Position numbers and translations under genes: made by a program | The notes under the pieces: generated by a model | Told to the model about the DNA's origin: nothing | Seen by the model: only the letters and a program-made list of their open reading frames with translations | The model's database searches: none | Assembly (NCBI RefSeq): GCF_025133575.1 | Contig: NZ_CP104011.1 | Span: 3,480,965-3,544,964, forward strand | DNA: 64,000 nucleotides | Direction of reading: 5' to 3' | Source: Pseudomonas sp. GCEP-101 | Lineage (GTDB): Bacteria; Pseudomonadota; Gammaproteobacteria; Pseudomonadales; Pseudomonadaceae | Shown: piece by piece, positions 17,888 through 24,898 of the stretch | Layout: each line of letters begins with the position of its first letter | Numbering within the stretch: the first letter of the stretch is position 1

Positions 17888-17916
17888 AAAAAGCCCCGGC
17901 AGTGCCGGGGCTTTTT
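17888..17916. terminator. Bidirectional rho-independent terminator
   Basis: AAAAAGCCCCGGC-AGT-GCCGGGGCTTTTT lies between the convergent LplT-PlsC and cold-shock genes, with T tracts in both directions. Confidence 0.95.
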
Positions 17917-17933
17917 CATGGGCGTGTCGCGGT

Positions 17934-18143
17934 TCAGATGACCTGAACTTCGTCAGCCTGCAGGCCCTTCTGGCCTTCAACCACGATGAAGGAGACCTTC
18001 TGGCCTTCCTGCAGCGATTTGAAGCCGGTGCCCTGGATGGAGCGGAAGTGCACGAAGACATCGTTGCCGCTTTCCGGAGTGATGAAGCCGAAGCCCTTGG
18101 CGTCGTTGAACCACTTGACGGTGCCGGTCTGACGATTCGACAT
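17934..18143 (-). CDS. capB: Cold-shock domain protein (CspA family)
   Basis: 69 aa single cold-shock domain with both RNA-binding motifs intact (RNP1 KGFGFI, RNP2 VFVHF), starting [20 protein letters not shown]. It binds single-stranded nucleic acid and acts as an RNA chaperone. Gene order matches PA3266 (capB). The leader upstream is long and AT-rich, as is common for cold-shock genes. Confidence 0.93.
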   Translation of the reverse strand: MSNRQTGTVKWFNDAKGFGFITPESGNDVFVHFRSIQGTGFKSLQEGQKVSFIVVEGQKGLQADEVQVI

Positions 18144-18157
18144 GGAATTACACCTTG

Positions 18158-18198
18158 AACAATTGAATATTGTTGTGCGGAAAAAAAAGGTCCGCGCT
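18158..18198 (-). promoter_or_regulatory. Leader of the cold-shock gene with dyads and a T tract
   Basis: The 5' leader holds the dyad AACAAT-TGAAT-ATTGTT (18158-18174). Just upstream a run of T on the coding strand is framed by GCGGA/TCCGC (18175-18198). Such structures in cold-shock leaders often act as temperature-responsive folds. That role is inferred; only the repeats are seen. Confidence 0.35.
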
Positions 18199-18353
18199 CG
18201 TCCTGAGTTGCAAGGTGCAGTCGAAGCCGGGTGGCGGGGAATGGCCCCGCCAGGTCACGAGCCACAGTGACCCTAGCAAACACAGTGGCCCGCAGCATAC
18301 CGACAAATTTTCGGGAAAGCGACAGCCCGCCGGTATCGAGAACCGATACAGCG

Positions 18354-18668
18354 TCAGTGGCTCAATTTCAGGCCGACCAGTCCGCACAGGATCAGCGCGA
18401 CGCTGAGCAGGCGTACCGGCGCCATGGACTCGCCGAACAGCACGATGCCGACGATGACGGTGCCCACTGCGCCGACGCCGGTCCAGATGGCGTAGGCGGT
18501 GCCCAGCGGCAGGTTGCGCATGGCCAGGCCCAGCAGGCCCATGCTGGTGATGATTGCCAGCACGGTCAGAGCGGTCGGTATCGGGCGGGTGAAACCTTCG
18601 GTGTATTTCAAGCCGACGGCCCAGGCGACTTCGAACAGGCCGGCGATGAACAGGATGATCCAGGACAT
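18354..18668 (-). CDS. sugE: SugE/Gdx small multidrug-resistance family guanidinium exporter
   Basis: 104 aa, four membrane helices, start [20 protein letters not shown]. The Glu in FEVAW is the central proton/substrate-coupling residue of SMR proteins. The Gdx type is indicated by GLKYTEGF and by the guanidine-II riboswitch upstream. It exports guanidinium ion in exchange for protons. Start ATG 18668 has GGAGAG upstream; an earlier in-frame ATG at 18719 would lie inside the riboswitch and is rejected. Confidence 0.92.
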   Translation of the reverse strand: MSWIILFIAGLFEVAWAVGLKYTEGFTRPIPTALTVLAIITSMGLLGLAMRNLPLGTAYAIWTGVGAVGTVIVGIVLFGESMAPVRLLSVALILCGLVGLKLSH

Positions 18669-18698
18669 GACGCTCTCCAGACGGTGGATGGATACGAA

Positions 18699-18744
18699 GG
18701 GCCGTCCCCGCTGGAGCACCGGAAGGTGGTGAGGTCGTCCTCAC
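18699..18744 (-). promoter_or_regulatory. Guanidine-II (mini-ykkC) riboswitch before sugE
   Basis: On the coding strand two hairpins with ACGR tetraloops stand in tandem: GTGAGG-ACGA-CCTCAC (18744-18729) and, after a 20-nt linker, GGG-ACGG-CCC (18708-18699). Paired stem-loops with ACGA/ACGG loops define the guanidine-II class, which controls sugE/gdx genes in proteobacteria. The second hairpin ends about 20 nt before the GGAG ribosome site, fitting translational control. Confidence 0.85.
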
Positions 18745-18746
18745 GA

Positions 18747-18764
18747 TGTGCATTATTTTGCACA
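18747..18764. promoter_or_regulatory. Perfect 18-bp dyad TGTGCA-N6-TGCACA upstream of the riboswitch
   Basis: TGTGCATTATTTTGCACA has perfect 6-bp arms around an AT-rich centre, directly upstream of the riboswitch. Its position suggests that it overlaps the sugE promoter, where it could bind a dimeric regulator. No regulator gene lies next to it. Confidence 0.5.
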
Positions 18765-18771
18765 AAATCAG

Positions 18772-18792
18772 GGCGCCGGGCAACCCGGCGCC
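18772..18792 (-). terminator. Hairpin terminator after the BASS transporter gene
   Basis: GGCGCCGGG-CAA-CCCGGCGCC: a perfect 9-bp stem 11 bp past the stop of the leftward bile-acid-symporter-family gene, followed on that strand by the weak T-rich CTGATTTTG. Confidence 0.65.
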
Positions 18793-18803
18793 GGATTCCT
18801 GCC

Positions 18804-19760
18804 CTATTGCGGGGCGTGTTTCTGCGGCGATGGCTCGTCGGTCATGCGCCGGAACCAGGTCGACAGCGTGGCGCCGGAGATGTTGTGCCAGACGCTGAAC
18901 AGCGCGCTGGGCACCGCTGCCAGCGGCGAGAAGTGCGCGCTGGCCAGGGCCGCGCCGAGCCCGGAGTTCTGCATGCCGACTTCCAGCGCCAGCGACTTGC
19001 GCTGCGCCAGCGGCAAGCCGAAGACCTTGGCGGTGAAGTAGCCGAGGAGGAAGCCAAAGCCGTTGTGCAGCATCACCACGGCCATGATCAGCAAGCCGGA
19101 TTCGGCGATCTTCGCCTGGCTGGCGGCGACCACGGCGGCGACGATGATGACGATGGACATCACCGAGATCAGCGGCAGCACGTCCACCACGTGGCGTACC
19201 CGTGCGCCGAGCAGGCGCTGGGCGACGAGGCCGAGCACGATGGGCACCACCACGACCTGCAGGATCGACCAGAACAGCGCGCCGAACGACACCGGCAGCC
19301 AGGCCGAGGCCAGCAGCCAGATCAGCGCCGGGGTGAGCAGCGGGGCGAGGAGGGTGGTGACGCCGGCAATGGCCACCGACAGCGCCAGGTCACCGCGCGA
19401 CAGCCAGGTCATCACGTTGGAGGCGGTGCCGCTGGGGCAGCAGCCGACCAGGATCACGCCCACGGCGATTTCCGGCGGCAGGTGCATCAGCTGGCAGAGC
19501 AGCCAGGCCATGCCGGGCATGATGACGAAGTGGGCGATCACGCCGAGCGTGACGCGCCATGGGTGCCGGGCGACTTCGGCGAAGTCCTCGACCTTGAGCG
19601 TGAGGCCCATGCCGAACATCACCACGCCGAGCAGGGGCACGATGGCGACGGTGAGCGGCGTGAACAGGGCGGGAACGAAGAATGCCAGGATGGCGAAGAG
19701 CAGCACCCAGAGGGCGAAGGTGTTGCCCATGAAGCGGCTGAGCAGGATGAGAGCACGCAT
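18804..19760 (-). CDS. Bile acid:sodium symporter family (BASS) transporter
   Basis: 318 aa with about nine or ten membrane segments. BASS-type motifs include GMGLTLKVEDF, VGCCPSGTASNVMTWLSRGD (the Na+-site crossover region) and LEVGMQNSGLGAALA. Bacterial members carry organic anions such as pantoate or keto acids; the substrate here is unknown. Start ATG 19760 behind AAGGACG. Position matches PA3264. Confidence 0.85.
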   Translation of the reverse strand: MRALILLSRFMGNTFALWVLLFAILAFFVPALFTPLTVAIVPLLGVVMFGMGLTLKVEDFAEVARHPWRVTLGVIAHFVIMPGMAWLLCQLMHLPPEIAVGVILVGCCPSGTASNVMTWLSRGDLALSVAIAGVTTLLAPLLTPALIWLLASAWLPVSFGALFWSILQVVVVPIVLGLVAQRLLGARVRHVVDVLPLISVMSIVIIVAAVVAASQAKIAESGLLIMAVVMLHNGFGFLLGYFTAKVFGLPLAQRKSLALEVGMQNSGLGAALASAHFSPLAAVPSALFSVWHNISGATLSTWFRRMTDEPSPQKHAPQ

Positions 19761-19796
19761 GGGTCGTCCTTCTTTTCAGGTGGGCCTGTTTGGGGT

Positions 19797-19826
19797 GTCA
19801 GGCGCCGCGCGGGCGCGGCGCCTGAC
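19797..19826. terminator. Strong hairpin between rdgC and the BASS gene
   Basis: GTCAGGCGCCGCG-CGGG-CGCGGCGCCTGAC is a perfect 13-bp stem just beyond the rdgC stop codon. There is no T tract, so it may protect the 3' end of the mRNA or act as a weak terminator. Confidence 0.5.
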
Positions 19827-19832
19827 GGGGCA

Positions 19833-20753
19833 TCAGATGCCTTCGGGCATCGCCTCGCCGCCGAGCGCTTCGATCAGCGCCGGGATGAACTCGGCGAAGG
19901 TCAGCATCATCAGCGTGAAGCTGGCGTCGAGCTGGCCGAGCGCATCTTCGCCGCCGTCCTGCTCCGCCTTCTCCTGCAGCATGTCTTCGAAGCGCAGGCG
20001 CTTGATCGCCACCTTGTCGTCGAGGACGAAGGACAGCTTGTCCGACCAGGCCAGGGACAGCTGGGTGACCAGCTTGCCGGAGGTCAGGTGCAGCTGGATT
20101 TCCTCGCTGGTCAGGTCCTGGCGTTTGCAGCGCACCACGCCGCCGTCTTCGTGGGTGTCGCGCAGTTCGCACTCGTCGAGCACGAAGAAGTCGCCGGCGG
20201 CTTCCTGGGTCTTCACCCAGTCGGTCAGGGTGGCGGTCGGCGCGGTCTTCACGGTCAGCGGTCGCACCGGCAGCGAACCCAGCGCCTCGCGCAGGGTGGA
20301 GAGCAGGTCTTCGGCCTTCTTCGCACTGGAGGTGTCGACCAGGATCAGGCCGAGGCTCGGCGCGATGGCGGCGAAGGTCACCGAGCGGCGGATGAAGGCG
20401 CGCGGCAGCAGGGTCTGGACGATCTCGTCCTTGAGCTGATCACGTTCCTTCTTATAGACCTTGCGCATCTGCGCCGCTTCGATCTCGTCGACTTTCTCTT
20501 TCAGCGCATCGCGCACCACGCTGCCGGGAAGAATGCGCTCTTCCTTGCGCGCGCTGACCAGGAAGAAGCCTTCGCTGGCATGCACCAGCGGAGCGTCCGG
20601 GCCCTTGCCGAACGGCGCGGAGAAACCGTAGGTGGTCAGTTCCTGGCTGGCGCAGGCGCGCGCCGGCTTGCTGGCCAGGGCCTTCTCCAGGGCATCGGCG
20701 TCGATCTGCAGATCCTGGGTGAGGCGGTATACGAGCAGGTTGCGGAACCACAT
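19833..20753 (-). CDS. rdgC: Recombination-associated protein RdgC
   Basis: 306 aa, full length for the family, starting [13 protein letters not shown]. RdgC is a ring-shaped dimer that binds double-stranded DNA and restrains RecA. The family-typical [19 protein letters not shown] and the C-terminal [20 protein letters not shown] region are present. Position matches PA3263. The promoter must lie in the about 130 bp before the tRNA promoter. Confidence 0.95.
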   Translation of the reverse strand: MWFRNLLVYRLTQDLQIDADALEKALASKPARACASQELTTYGFSAPFGKGPDAPLVHASEGFFLVSARKEERILPGSVVRDALKEKVDEIEAAQMRKVYKKERDQLKDEIVQTLLPRAFIRRSVTFAAIAPSLGLILVDTSSAKKAEDLLSTLREALGSLPVRPLTVKTAPTATLTDWVKTQEAAGDFFVLDECELRDTHEDGGVVRCKRQDLTSEEIQLHLTSGKLVTQLSLAWSDKLSFVLDDKVAIKRLRFEDMLQEKAEQDGGEDALGQLDASFTLMMLTFAEFIPALIEALGGEAMPEGI

Positions 20754-20881
20754 GAGGGGCTAACTCCTGGACACAAAGGACCCATTATTCCGTTCGGCGC
20801 GGTTCAGGCCAACCCCGTTTCGTCATTCGCTCTCGTCCTCTAAGCCTTTGGAACATCTGAAAATTTTTTTCATCCGGGGGC

Positions 20882-20910
20882 TTGCCAGGTTCAAATGTCC
20901 TCCGTAGAAT
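20882..20910 (+). promoter_or_regulatory. Sigma-70 promoter of the tRNA-Val/tRNA-Asp operon
   Basis: TTGCCA, a 17-bp spacer, then TAGAAT, followed by a GC-rich discriminator (GCGCCCC) as expected for a stringently controlled stable-RNA promoter. The first tRNA starts 20 bp after the -10 box. Confidence 0.8.
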
Positions 20911-20930
20911 GCGCCCCACTTCGAGACGAA

Positions 20931-21006
20931 GGGTGATTAGCTCAGCCGGGAGAGCATCTGCCTTACAAGCAGAGGGTCGGCGGTTCGATCCCGTCATCAC
21001 CCACCA
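20931..21006 (+). tRNA. tRNA-Val (anticodon TAC)
   Basis: 76 nt with encoded CCA. Acceptor arms GGGTGAT/ATCACCC, D arm with AGCTCAGCCGGGAGAGC, anticodon stem TCTGC/GCAGA around CTTACAA, and T arm GGTTCGATCCC. Confidence 0.97.
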
Positions 21007-21019
21007 CTCGAGGTCCGAC

Positions 21020-21096
21020 GCAGCGGTAGTTCAGTCGGTTAGAATACCGGCCTGTCACGCCGGGGGTCGCGGGTTCGAGTCCCGTCCGCTGCGCCA
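21020..21096 (+). tRNA. tRNA-Asp (anticodon GTC)
   Basis: 77 nt with encoded CCA. Acceptor arms GCAGCGG/CCGCTGC, anticodon stem CGGCC/GCCGG with loop containing GTC, and T arm GGGTTCGAGTCCC. It lies 13 bp after tRNA-Val in one transcript. Confidence 0.97.
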
Positions 21097-21106
21097 CATT
21101 TCAAAG

Positions 21107-21138
21107 AGCCCTCAGGTAGCAATACCTGGGGGCTTTTT
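21107..21138 (+). terminator. Rho-independent terminator of the tRNA operon
   Basis: AGCCCTCAGGTA-GCAA-TACCTGGGGGCT followed by TTTTT, 10 bp after tRNA-Asp. Confidence 0.92.
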
Positions 21139-21353
21139 CTTTGCCTGCGATTTTTCCCTTAAAAATCTGCCGAGCCTGAGTCGGCGAATGCGGGCTGGCC
21201 GTCAGACTTATCCTGTTAATTTTCTTATAAGTTTGGTGTGGGAACTTCTCTCCCAGCCGTGGTTCCTATTGCCCATAGCCACTGGCCACGAGCGCCTGAT
21301 AAGCTCGCGGCTTCATCACTTCAGCCATGACGGCGCAAAGACAAGGATTCAGC

Positions 21354-22100
21354 ATGAAACAACATCGGTTGGCGGCAGCGATCGCGCTGGTCGGCCTGGT
21401 TCTCGCGGGCTGCGACAAACAGGCCGCCGAAGTGGAACTCAAGACGCCTGCGCAGAAAGCCTCCTATGGCATCGGCCTGAACATGGGCAAGAGCCTCGCC
21501 CAGGAAGGCATGAGTGACCTGGATTCGAAAGCCGTCGCCCTGGGCATCGAGGATGCCGTTGGCAAGCAGAAGCAGAAGCTGACCGACGAAGAGCTGACCG
21601 AGGCCTTCACCGCCCTGCAGAAGCGCGCTGAAGAGCAGGTTGCCAAGAAGAATGCCGAGGCCCTGGAAGCCGGCAAGAAATTCCTCGCGGAAAACGGCAA
21701 GCGTGACGGCGTGGTCACCACCAAGTCCGGCCTGCAGTACGAAGTCGTGAAGAAAGCCGACGGCCCGCAGCCCAAGGCCACCGACGTAGTCACCGTTCAC
21801 TACGAAGGCAAGCTGGTCGATGGTACGGTCTTCGACAGCTCCATCCAGCGTGGCAGCCCGATCGACCTGCCGGTTGGCGGCGTGATCCCGGGTTGGGTCG
21901 AAGCCCTGCAACTGATGCACGTCGGCGAGAAGATCAAGCTGTACATCCCGAGCGAGCTGGCCTACGGCGCCCAGAGCCCGAGCCCGACCATTCCGGCCAA
22001 CTCCGTCCTGGTATTCGACCTGGAGCTGCTGGCCATCAAGGACCCGAACCAGCCTGAGGCCGACGCTCCGGCCCCGGCGGCAGAAGCGCCCAAGAAATAA
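21354..22100 (+). CDS. fklB: FKBP-type peptidyl-prolyl isomerase, predicted lipoprotein
   Basis: 248 aa. A short N-terminal signal ends in the lipobox LAGC (residues about 19-22), so the protein is probably lipid-anchored in the periplasm. Residues about 35-120 form the helical FKBP_N dimerisation domain of the Mip/FkpA type (GIGLNMGKSLAQEGMSDLD). Residues about 125-230 are the FKBP domain (VTVHYEGKLVDGTVFDSS; GWVEALQLMHVGEK; LAYGAQ). A Pro/Ala-rich tail ends the protein. Start ATG 21354 has AAGGA upstream. Role: folding of envelope proteins. Position matches PA3262. Confidence 0.92.
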   Translation: MKQHRLAAAIALVGLVLAGCDKQAAEVELKTPAQKASYGIGLNMGKSLAQEGMSDLDSKAVALGIEDAVGKQKQKLTDEELTEAFTALQKRAEEQVAKKNAEALEAGKKFLAENGKRDGVVTTKSGLQYEVVKKADGPQPKATDVVTVHYEGKLVDGTVFDSSIQRGSPIDLPVGGVIPGWVEALQLMHVGEKIKLYIPSELAYGAQSPSPTIPANSVLVFDLELLAIKDPNQPEADAPAPAAEAPKK

Positions 22101-22124
22101 CTGAGTACCTTCGTACCAGTGAGA

Positions 22125-22150
22125 GCGCCCCGTGATCCACGGGGCGTTTT
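22125..22150 (+). terminator. Rho-independent terminator after the FKBP gene
   Basis: GCGCCCCGTG-ATC-CACGGGGCG followed by TTTT, 25 bp past the stop codon. Confidence 0.9.
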
Positions 22151-22155
22151 CGTTT

Positions 22156-22474
22156 CTGCGCCAAGCGCTCTGGAACGGCGCGCTGACCGTCGGGTCTGAA
22201 AGGGAGTAACCTTTGGCCCGGTGTTACCCTTATGCACATATTTGACGCAGTTGAAACAATCGCCTCCCCTTGACATTGCCGGGCCCTTCGCATAGCCGCA
22301 ACTGCATGATTTTTAACGCATTTACAGGGGTGAACAAAAAATCGCCGATCTGTCTGCAACCCTCATGGCGCGGGCGTTTGGGCGATATCGTGGGTGGCTT
22401 TCAACAGAGTTATCCACAGGAAAGGTGGATAACCTGAACCTGCCCTGTGCGAATTTTCCTATCGAGGTGAGTCG
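22156..22474. other. Non-coding gap before the DUF1232 gene
   Basis: 319 bp without a credible gene. It is less GC-rich than the neighbourhood (for instance TGATTTTTAACGCATTTACA) and contains a possible -35 TTGACA at 22270. A DnaA-box pair lies at 22409-22433, followed by the leader of the DUF1232 gene. An unannotated small RNA is possible but no terminator supports it. Confidence 0.4.
22409..22433. promoter_or_regulatory. Inverted pair of DnaA boxes
   Basis: GTTATCCAC-AGGAAAG-GTGGATAAC: perfect 9-bp arms. The left arm extends to the consensus DnaA box TTATCCACA; the right one reads TTATCCACC on the other strand. It is placed 41 bp before the DUF1232 start codon, so DnaA could regulate this gene. 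Confidence 0.6.
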
Positions 22475-22900
22475 ATGAAAAAGCCTCCGGGATTCGATCG
22501 TTTCCTGAAGCTGGCCAGCCGGTTTATCGCCGGCGGCCGGGTGCCTGCGCTGCTGTTCGCCGTGGCGCGCAAGAGTGGCCGGGTGAAGCTGGCGAAGACC
22601 GATCTGAAGCTGCTGCAGGAATTGCTGGTGGCCTGGGTGCGTGGCGATTACCGCGGCATCAGTTCCCAGGCGCTGGTATCCGTGGTGGCGGCCTTGCTGT
22701 ACTTCCTGTCGCCGGTGGACCTGATTCCGGACTGGCTGCTGGGTGTCGGCTTCCTCGATGACCTGGCGGTGCTCGCCTGGGTCGTGCGCCGCTGGCAGTC
22801 GGAAATCGATGCGTTCAAGGTCTGGCGCGATGCGCAGGGGGTGGAAACCCGCGAAGCCCTGAAACAGTTGCCGCCGCCGGAGGCCATTCAGCGCCTCTGA
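22475..22900 (+). CDS. DUF1232 (YkvA-type) membrane protein
   Basis: 141 aa. The central DUF1232 core reads LLYFLSPVDLIPDWLLGVGFLDDLAVLAWV, with about two membrane-associated helices. Function of the family is unknown. The start MKKPPGF follows GAGGTGAGTCG. The last 13 bp overlap, tail to tail, the convergent solute-binding protein gene. Confidence 0.85.
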   Translation: MKKPPGFDRFLKLASRFIAGGRVPALLFAVARKSGRVKLAKTDLKLLQELLVAWVRGDYRGISSQALVSVVAALLYFLSPVDLIPDWLLGVGFLDDLAVLAWVVRRWQSEIDAFKVWRDAQGVETREALKQLPPPEAIQRL

Positions 22901-23658
22901 CGCAGCCGCGCGCTCTGCTCGCCCAGCAGGCGCTGGATGGAGCCGTCCTCCACCAGGGCCTGCAGCACGGCATCCAGGCGTTCGGCAGGTATCGGCAACG
23001 CCGGGCCATACGAGCAGTAGATGGAATAGCGCTGCACGTTGCTGCGGCTGATCGCCACCGGCAGGTCGTGATGCTGGGCGAGGAGAAATTCCAGCGGCCG
23101 ACGCATATCGATCAGCGCCTCCAGGCGACCGGCTTCGAGCATGTGCAGGCGGGTATCCAGGTCACGCACATCCACGCGCTTCGCCCGGCCTTCGGCAAAG
23201 GCCTGCATCAGCGGGGCAGGGTAGACGTAGCCAAGGCTGGTGCCGATGCGGACGTCGTGCAGCCGGGCGAGGTCTTCCATAGGGGGCGCGTCCACCCGCT
23301 GGGCCAGTGCGTCCTCTTCTTCGAACAGGCTGGGCGACCAATGCAGTTTTTCCGGCGCCTTCATCCACTGCGGGTTGTTGATGCACAGCAGGTGGATAGT
23401 GCCCTGGGCGAGTGCCGTTTCGGCGCGCTTGTCCGGCATTTCCACGAAGCGAACCTCGAGCCCCAGACGCTGTCCGACGGTTTCGCCCAGGTCGCGGATG
23501 AAGCCAGGTGCCAATTCATGGTCGATACTTTCCGCGTAGGGCATGCCATTGCTTGGCGAATAGCCCCAGCGAAGTTCCTCGGCGCCACACAGGGCGCTGG
23601 CCAGGCAAAGGCAGAACGGAAGGAAACGCTGCAAGTCGGTCCCCTGGTCTGGTGGCAT
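22888..23658 (-). CDS. Periplasmic amino-acid-type solute-binding protein (SBP family 3)
   Basis: 256 aa. A signal peptide (FLPFCLCLASALCGAEE) precedes an SBP_bac_3-like domain: LRWGYSPSNGMPYAE, a GFIRDLGETVGQRLGLEVRF lobe and a YSIYCSYGPALPIPAERLDA region. No permease or ATPase is adjacent, so it may act as a sensor component or serve a transporter elsewhere. The Arg-rich last six residues lie in the overlap with the DUF1232 gene. Position matches PA3260. Confidence 0.8.
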   Translation of the reverse strand: MPPDQGTDLQRFLPFCLCLASALCGAEELRWGYSPSNGMPYAESIDHELAPGFIRDLGETVGQRLGLEVRFVEMPDKRAETALAQGTIHLLCINNPQWMKAPEKLHWSPSLFEEEDALAQRVDAPPMEDLARLHDVRIGTSLGYVYPAPLMQAFAEGRAKRVDVRDLDTRLHMLEAGRLEALIDMRRPLEFLLAQHHDLPVAISRSNVQRYSIYCSYGPALPIPAERLDAVLQALVEDGSIQRLLGEQSARLRQRR

Positions 23659-23730
23659 GGGCGCTGCGCAGTATAGCCGGCACAGGCGCGCATCAGGCTG
23701 TTAAGATGGCCGCCTGCAAGGAGTGTTGTC

Positions 23731-24048
23731 ATGAACGTTCAAGTCATCATGCGTGACGGCGAAGCGGAGTACGCCGTGGTTCCCTGGGCCGACTACCAGG
23801 CCCTCCTGGCCGCCGCCGGCCGCGGTGTCGCCCAGGTCGTCAAGCCGGTTGCCGCCCCGGCATTCGACGAGAAGCCGGACTGGAAAACACTGCGCGAAGC
23901 CCGCGGCCTGTCCATCGAGACGCTGGCGCGGGCGGTGGGCATCAGCCCGTCCTACCTGGGGCAGATCGAGAACGGCGAGCGCGAAGCCAGCGACGCCATC
24001 CAGCATGGCCTGCGTCGTGCCCTGGGCACTGGGGAGTCGGCTTCTTGA
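23731..24048 (+). CDS. Small XRE-family helix-turn-helix protein
   Basis: 105 aa. The first 40 residues (MNVQVIMRDGEAEYAVVPWA) resemble the antitoxin-type N-terminus found ahead of some XRE domains. Residues about 45-95 hold the helix-turn-helix LREARGLSIETLARAVGISP then SYLGQIENGER. It is the first gene of a three-gene cluster overlapping the next reading frame by 4 bp (TTGA). The partner is not a recognised toxin. Confidence 0.8.
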   Translation: MNVQVIMRDGEAEYAVVPWADYQALLAAAGRGVAQVVKPVAAPAFDEKPDWKTLREARGLSIETLARAVGISPSYLGQIENGEREASDAIQHGLRRALGTGESAS

Positions 24049-24410
24049 GCGTGCAGATCAGTCGCAAGCATTGGGAAGGCCTGCTCGGCGAGCTGGAAGA
24101 TGCCCGCCGCCAACGCCATCTGCTCACCTACCGGGCGCTGATCGAGCGCCTGCAACTGCCGACCCCGGCGATGACCGTGCTGACCGCCGCACTGGAACAT
24201 CTGGCGGCGCTGGATGCGCGGGCCGGCCGTCCGCTGCGCAGCTCGCTGGTGATCAGCCAGGGCGCCAGCCGCCTGCCGCGCACCGGCTTCTTCGAATACG
24301 TCGAGCGCCTCGGCCGATTCTCCGGCGCACCGGATGGCCCCGCCGCCGCCGGCTGGCATGCGGCTGAAGTGGTGCGCGTATTCGAGTTCGAGTACCCCGA
24401 GGAGCCCTGA
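24045..24410 (+). CDS. Conserved hypothetical protein in the XRE operon
   Basis: 121 aa if it starts at TTG 24045, which overlaps the previous stop and has GGGGAG at a good distance; GTG 24051 is the alternative. Predicted soluble and mostly helical, with a C-terminal VVRVFEFEYPEEP. Residues 55-85 (LEHLAALDARAGRPLRSSLV) contain a basic patch. I do not recognise a family. Its tight coupling to the XRE gene suggests joint regulation. Confidence 0.7.
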   Translation: MSVQISRKHWEGLLGELEDARRQRHLLTYRALIERLQLPTPAMTVLTAALEHLAALDARAGRPLRSSLVISQGASRLPRTGFFEYVERLGRFSGAPDGPAAAGWHAAEVVRVFEFEYPEEP

Positions 24411-24411
24411 G

Positions 24412-24897
24412 GTGGCAACGCCCCGCGAGCTGTTCTGGCGCCTGCGCGCGCGGTTGAGCTACGCCGTGGCGCGGCGCCTCATGGGCTGGCCCTGGATGGT
24501 TCGCCAGCCGCGCGCCTGGGCCTGGATGCAGGGCCAGTTCGCGCGCATGGCCGCGCTGGGCGATGTTGGCGCACAGAGCTTCTATGGGCATCTGCTGCTG
24601 TTTCGCGGGCAGGGTTTTGGCGCCCGCGAGGAGGGCCTGCGGCTGTTGCGCCTTGCGGCGGCGGCCGGCGATGACAAGGCCGCCTACCAGGTGGGCGTGC
24701 AATCACTCAAGGGCGACACCCGTCACGCCGGCGATGCGCAGGAAGCCGCGCGCTATTGGGCGCAGGCCGCCGAGGCGGGCCACCCGCTGGCGGCGCGCAA
24801 GCTCGGCGAACTGTACCGCAGCGGGGGCCCTGGTCTGGTGCCTGATGAGGGCCAGGCCGAGCGCTACGAGGCGCGCGCCCGCCAGCTGGGCCTCTGA
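24412..24897 (+). CDS. Sel1-repeat (TPR-like) protein
   Basis: 161 aa from GTG 24412, one base after the preceding stop codon and behind GAGGAG. Residues about 55-155 hold two to three Sel1-like repeats (AAAAGDDKAAYQVGV; AAEAGHPLAARKLGELYRSG). The N-terminus is basic and Trp-rich (LMGWPWMVRQPRAWAWMQ) and may lie on the membrane. Probably a protein-interaction module. It ends one base from the convergent EAL-GGDEF gene. Confidence 0.75.
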   Translation: MATPRELFWRLRARLSYAVARRLMGWPWMVRQPRAWAWMQGQFARMAALGDVGAQSFYGHLLLFRGQGFGAREEGLRLLRLAAAAGDDKAAYQVGVQSLKGDTRHAGDAQEAARYWAQAAEAGHPLAARKLGELYRSGGPGLVPDEGQAERYEARARQLGL

Positions 24898-24898
24898 C

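Noticed and set aside
18669..18719. N-terminally extended SugE starting at ATG 18719
   Set aside because: The extension would translate through the second riboswitch hairpin and is not hydrophobic. The 104-aa form matches the family length.
18231..20843. An about 870-codon plus-strand open frame across sugE, the BASS gene and rdgC
   Set aside because: Antisense shadow. It spans several terminators and recognisable genes on the other strand, and its product is low-complexity.
23731..24410. Classical type II toxin-antitoxin pair
   Set aside because: The XRE protein resembles an antitoxin, but the 121-aa partner shows no RelE/HigB/HipA-like features, and a third gene is coupled.
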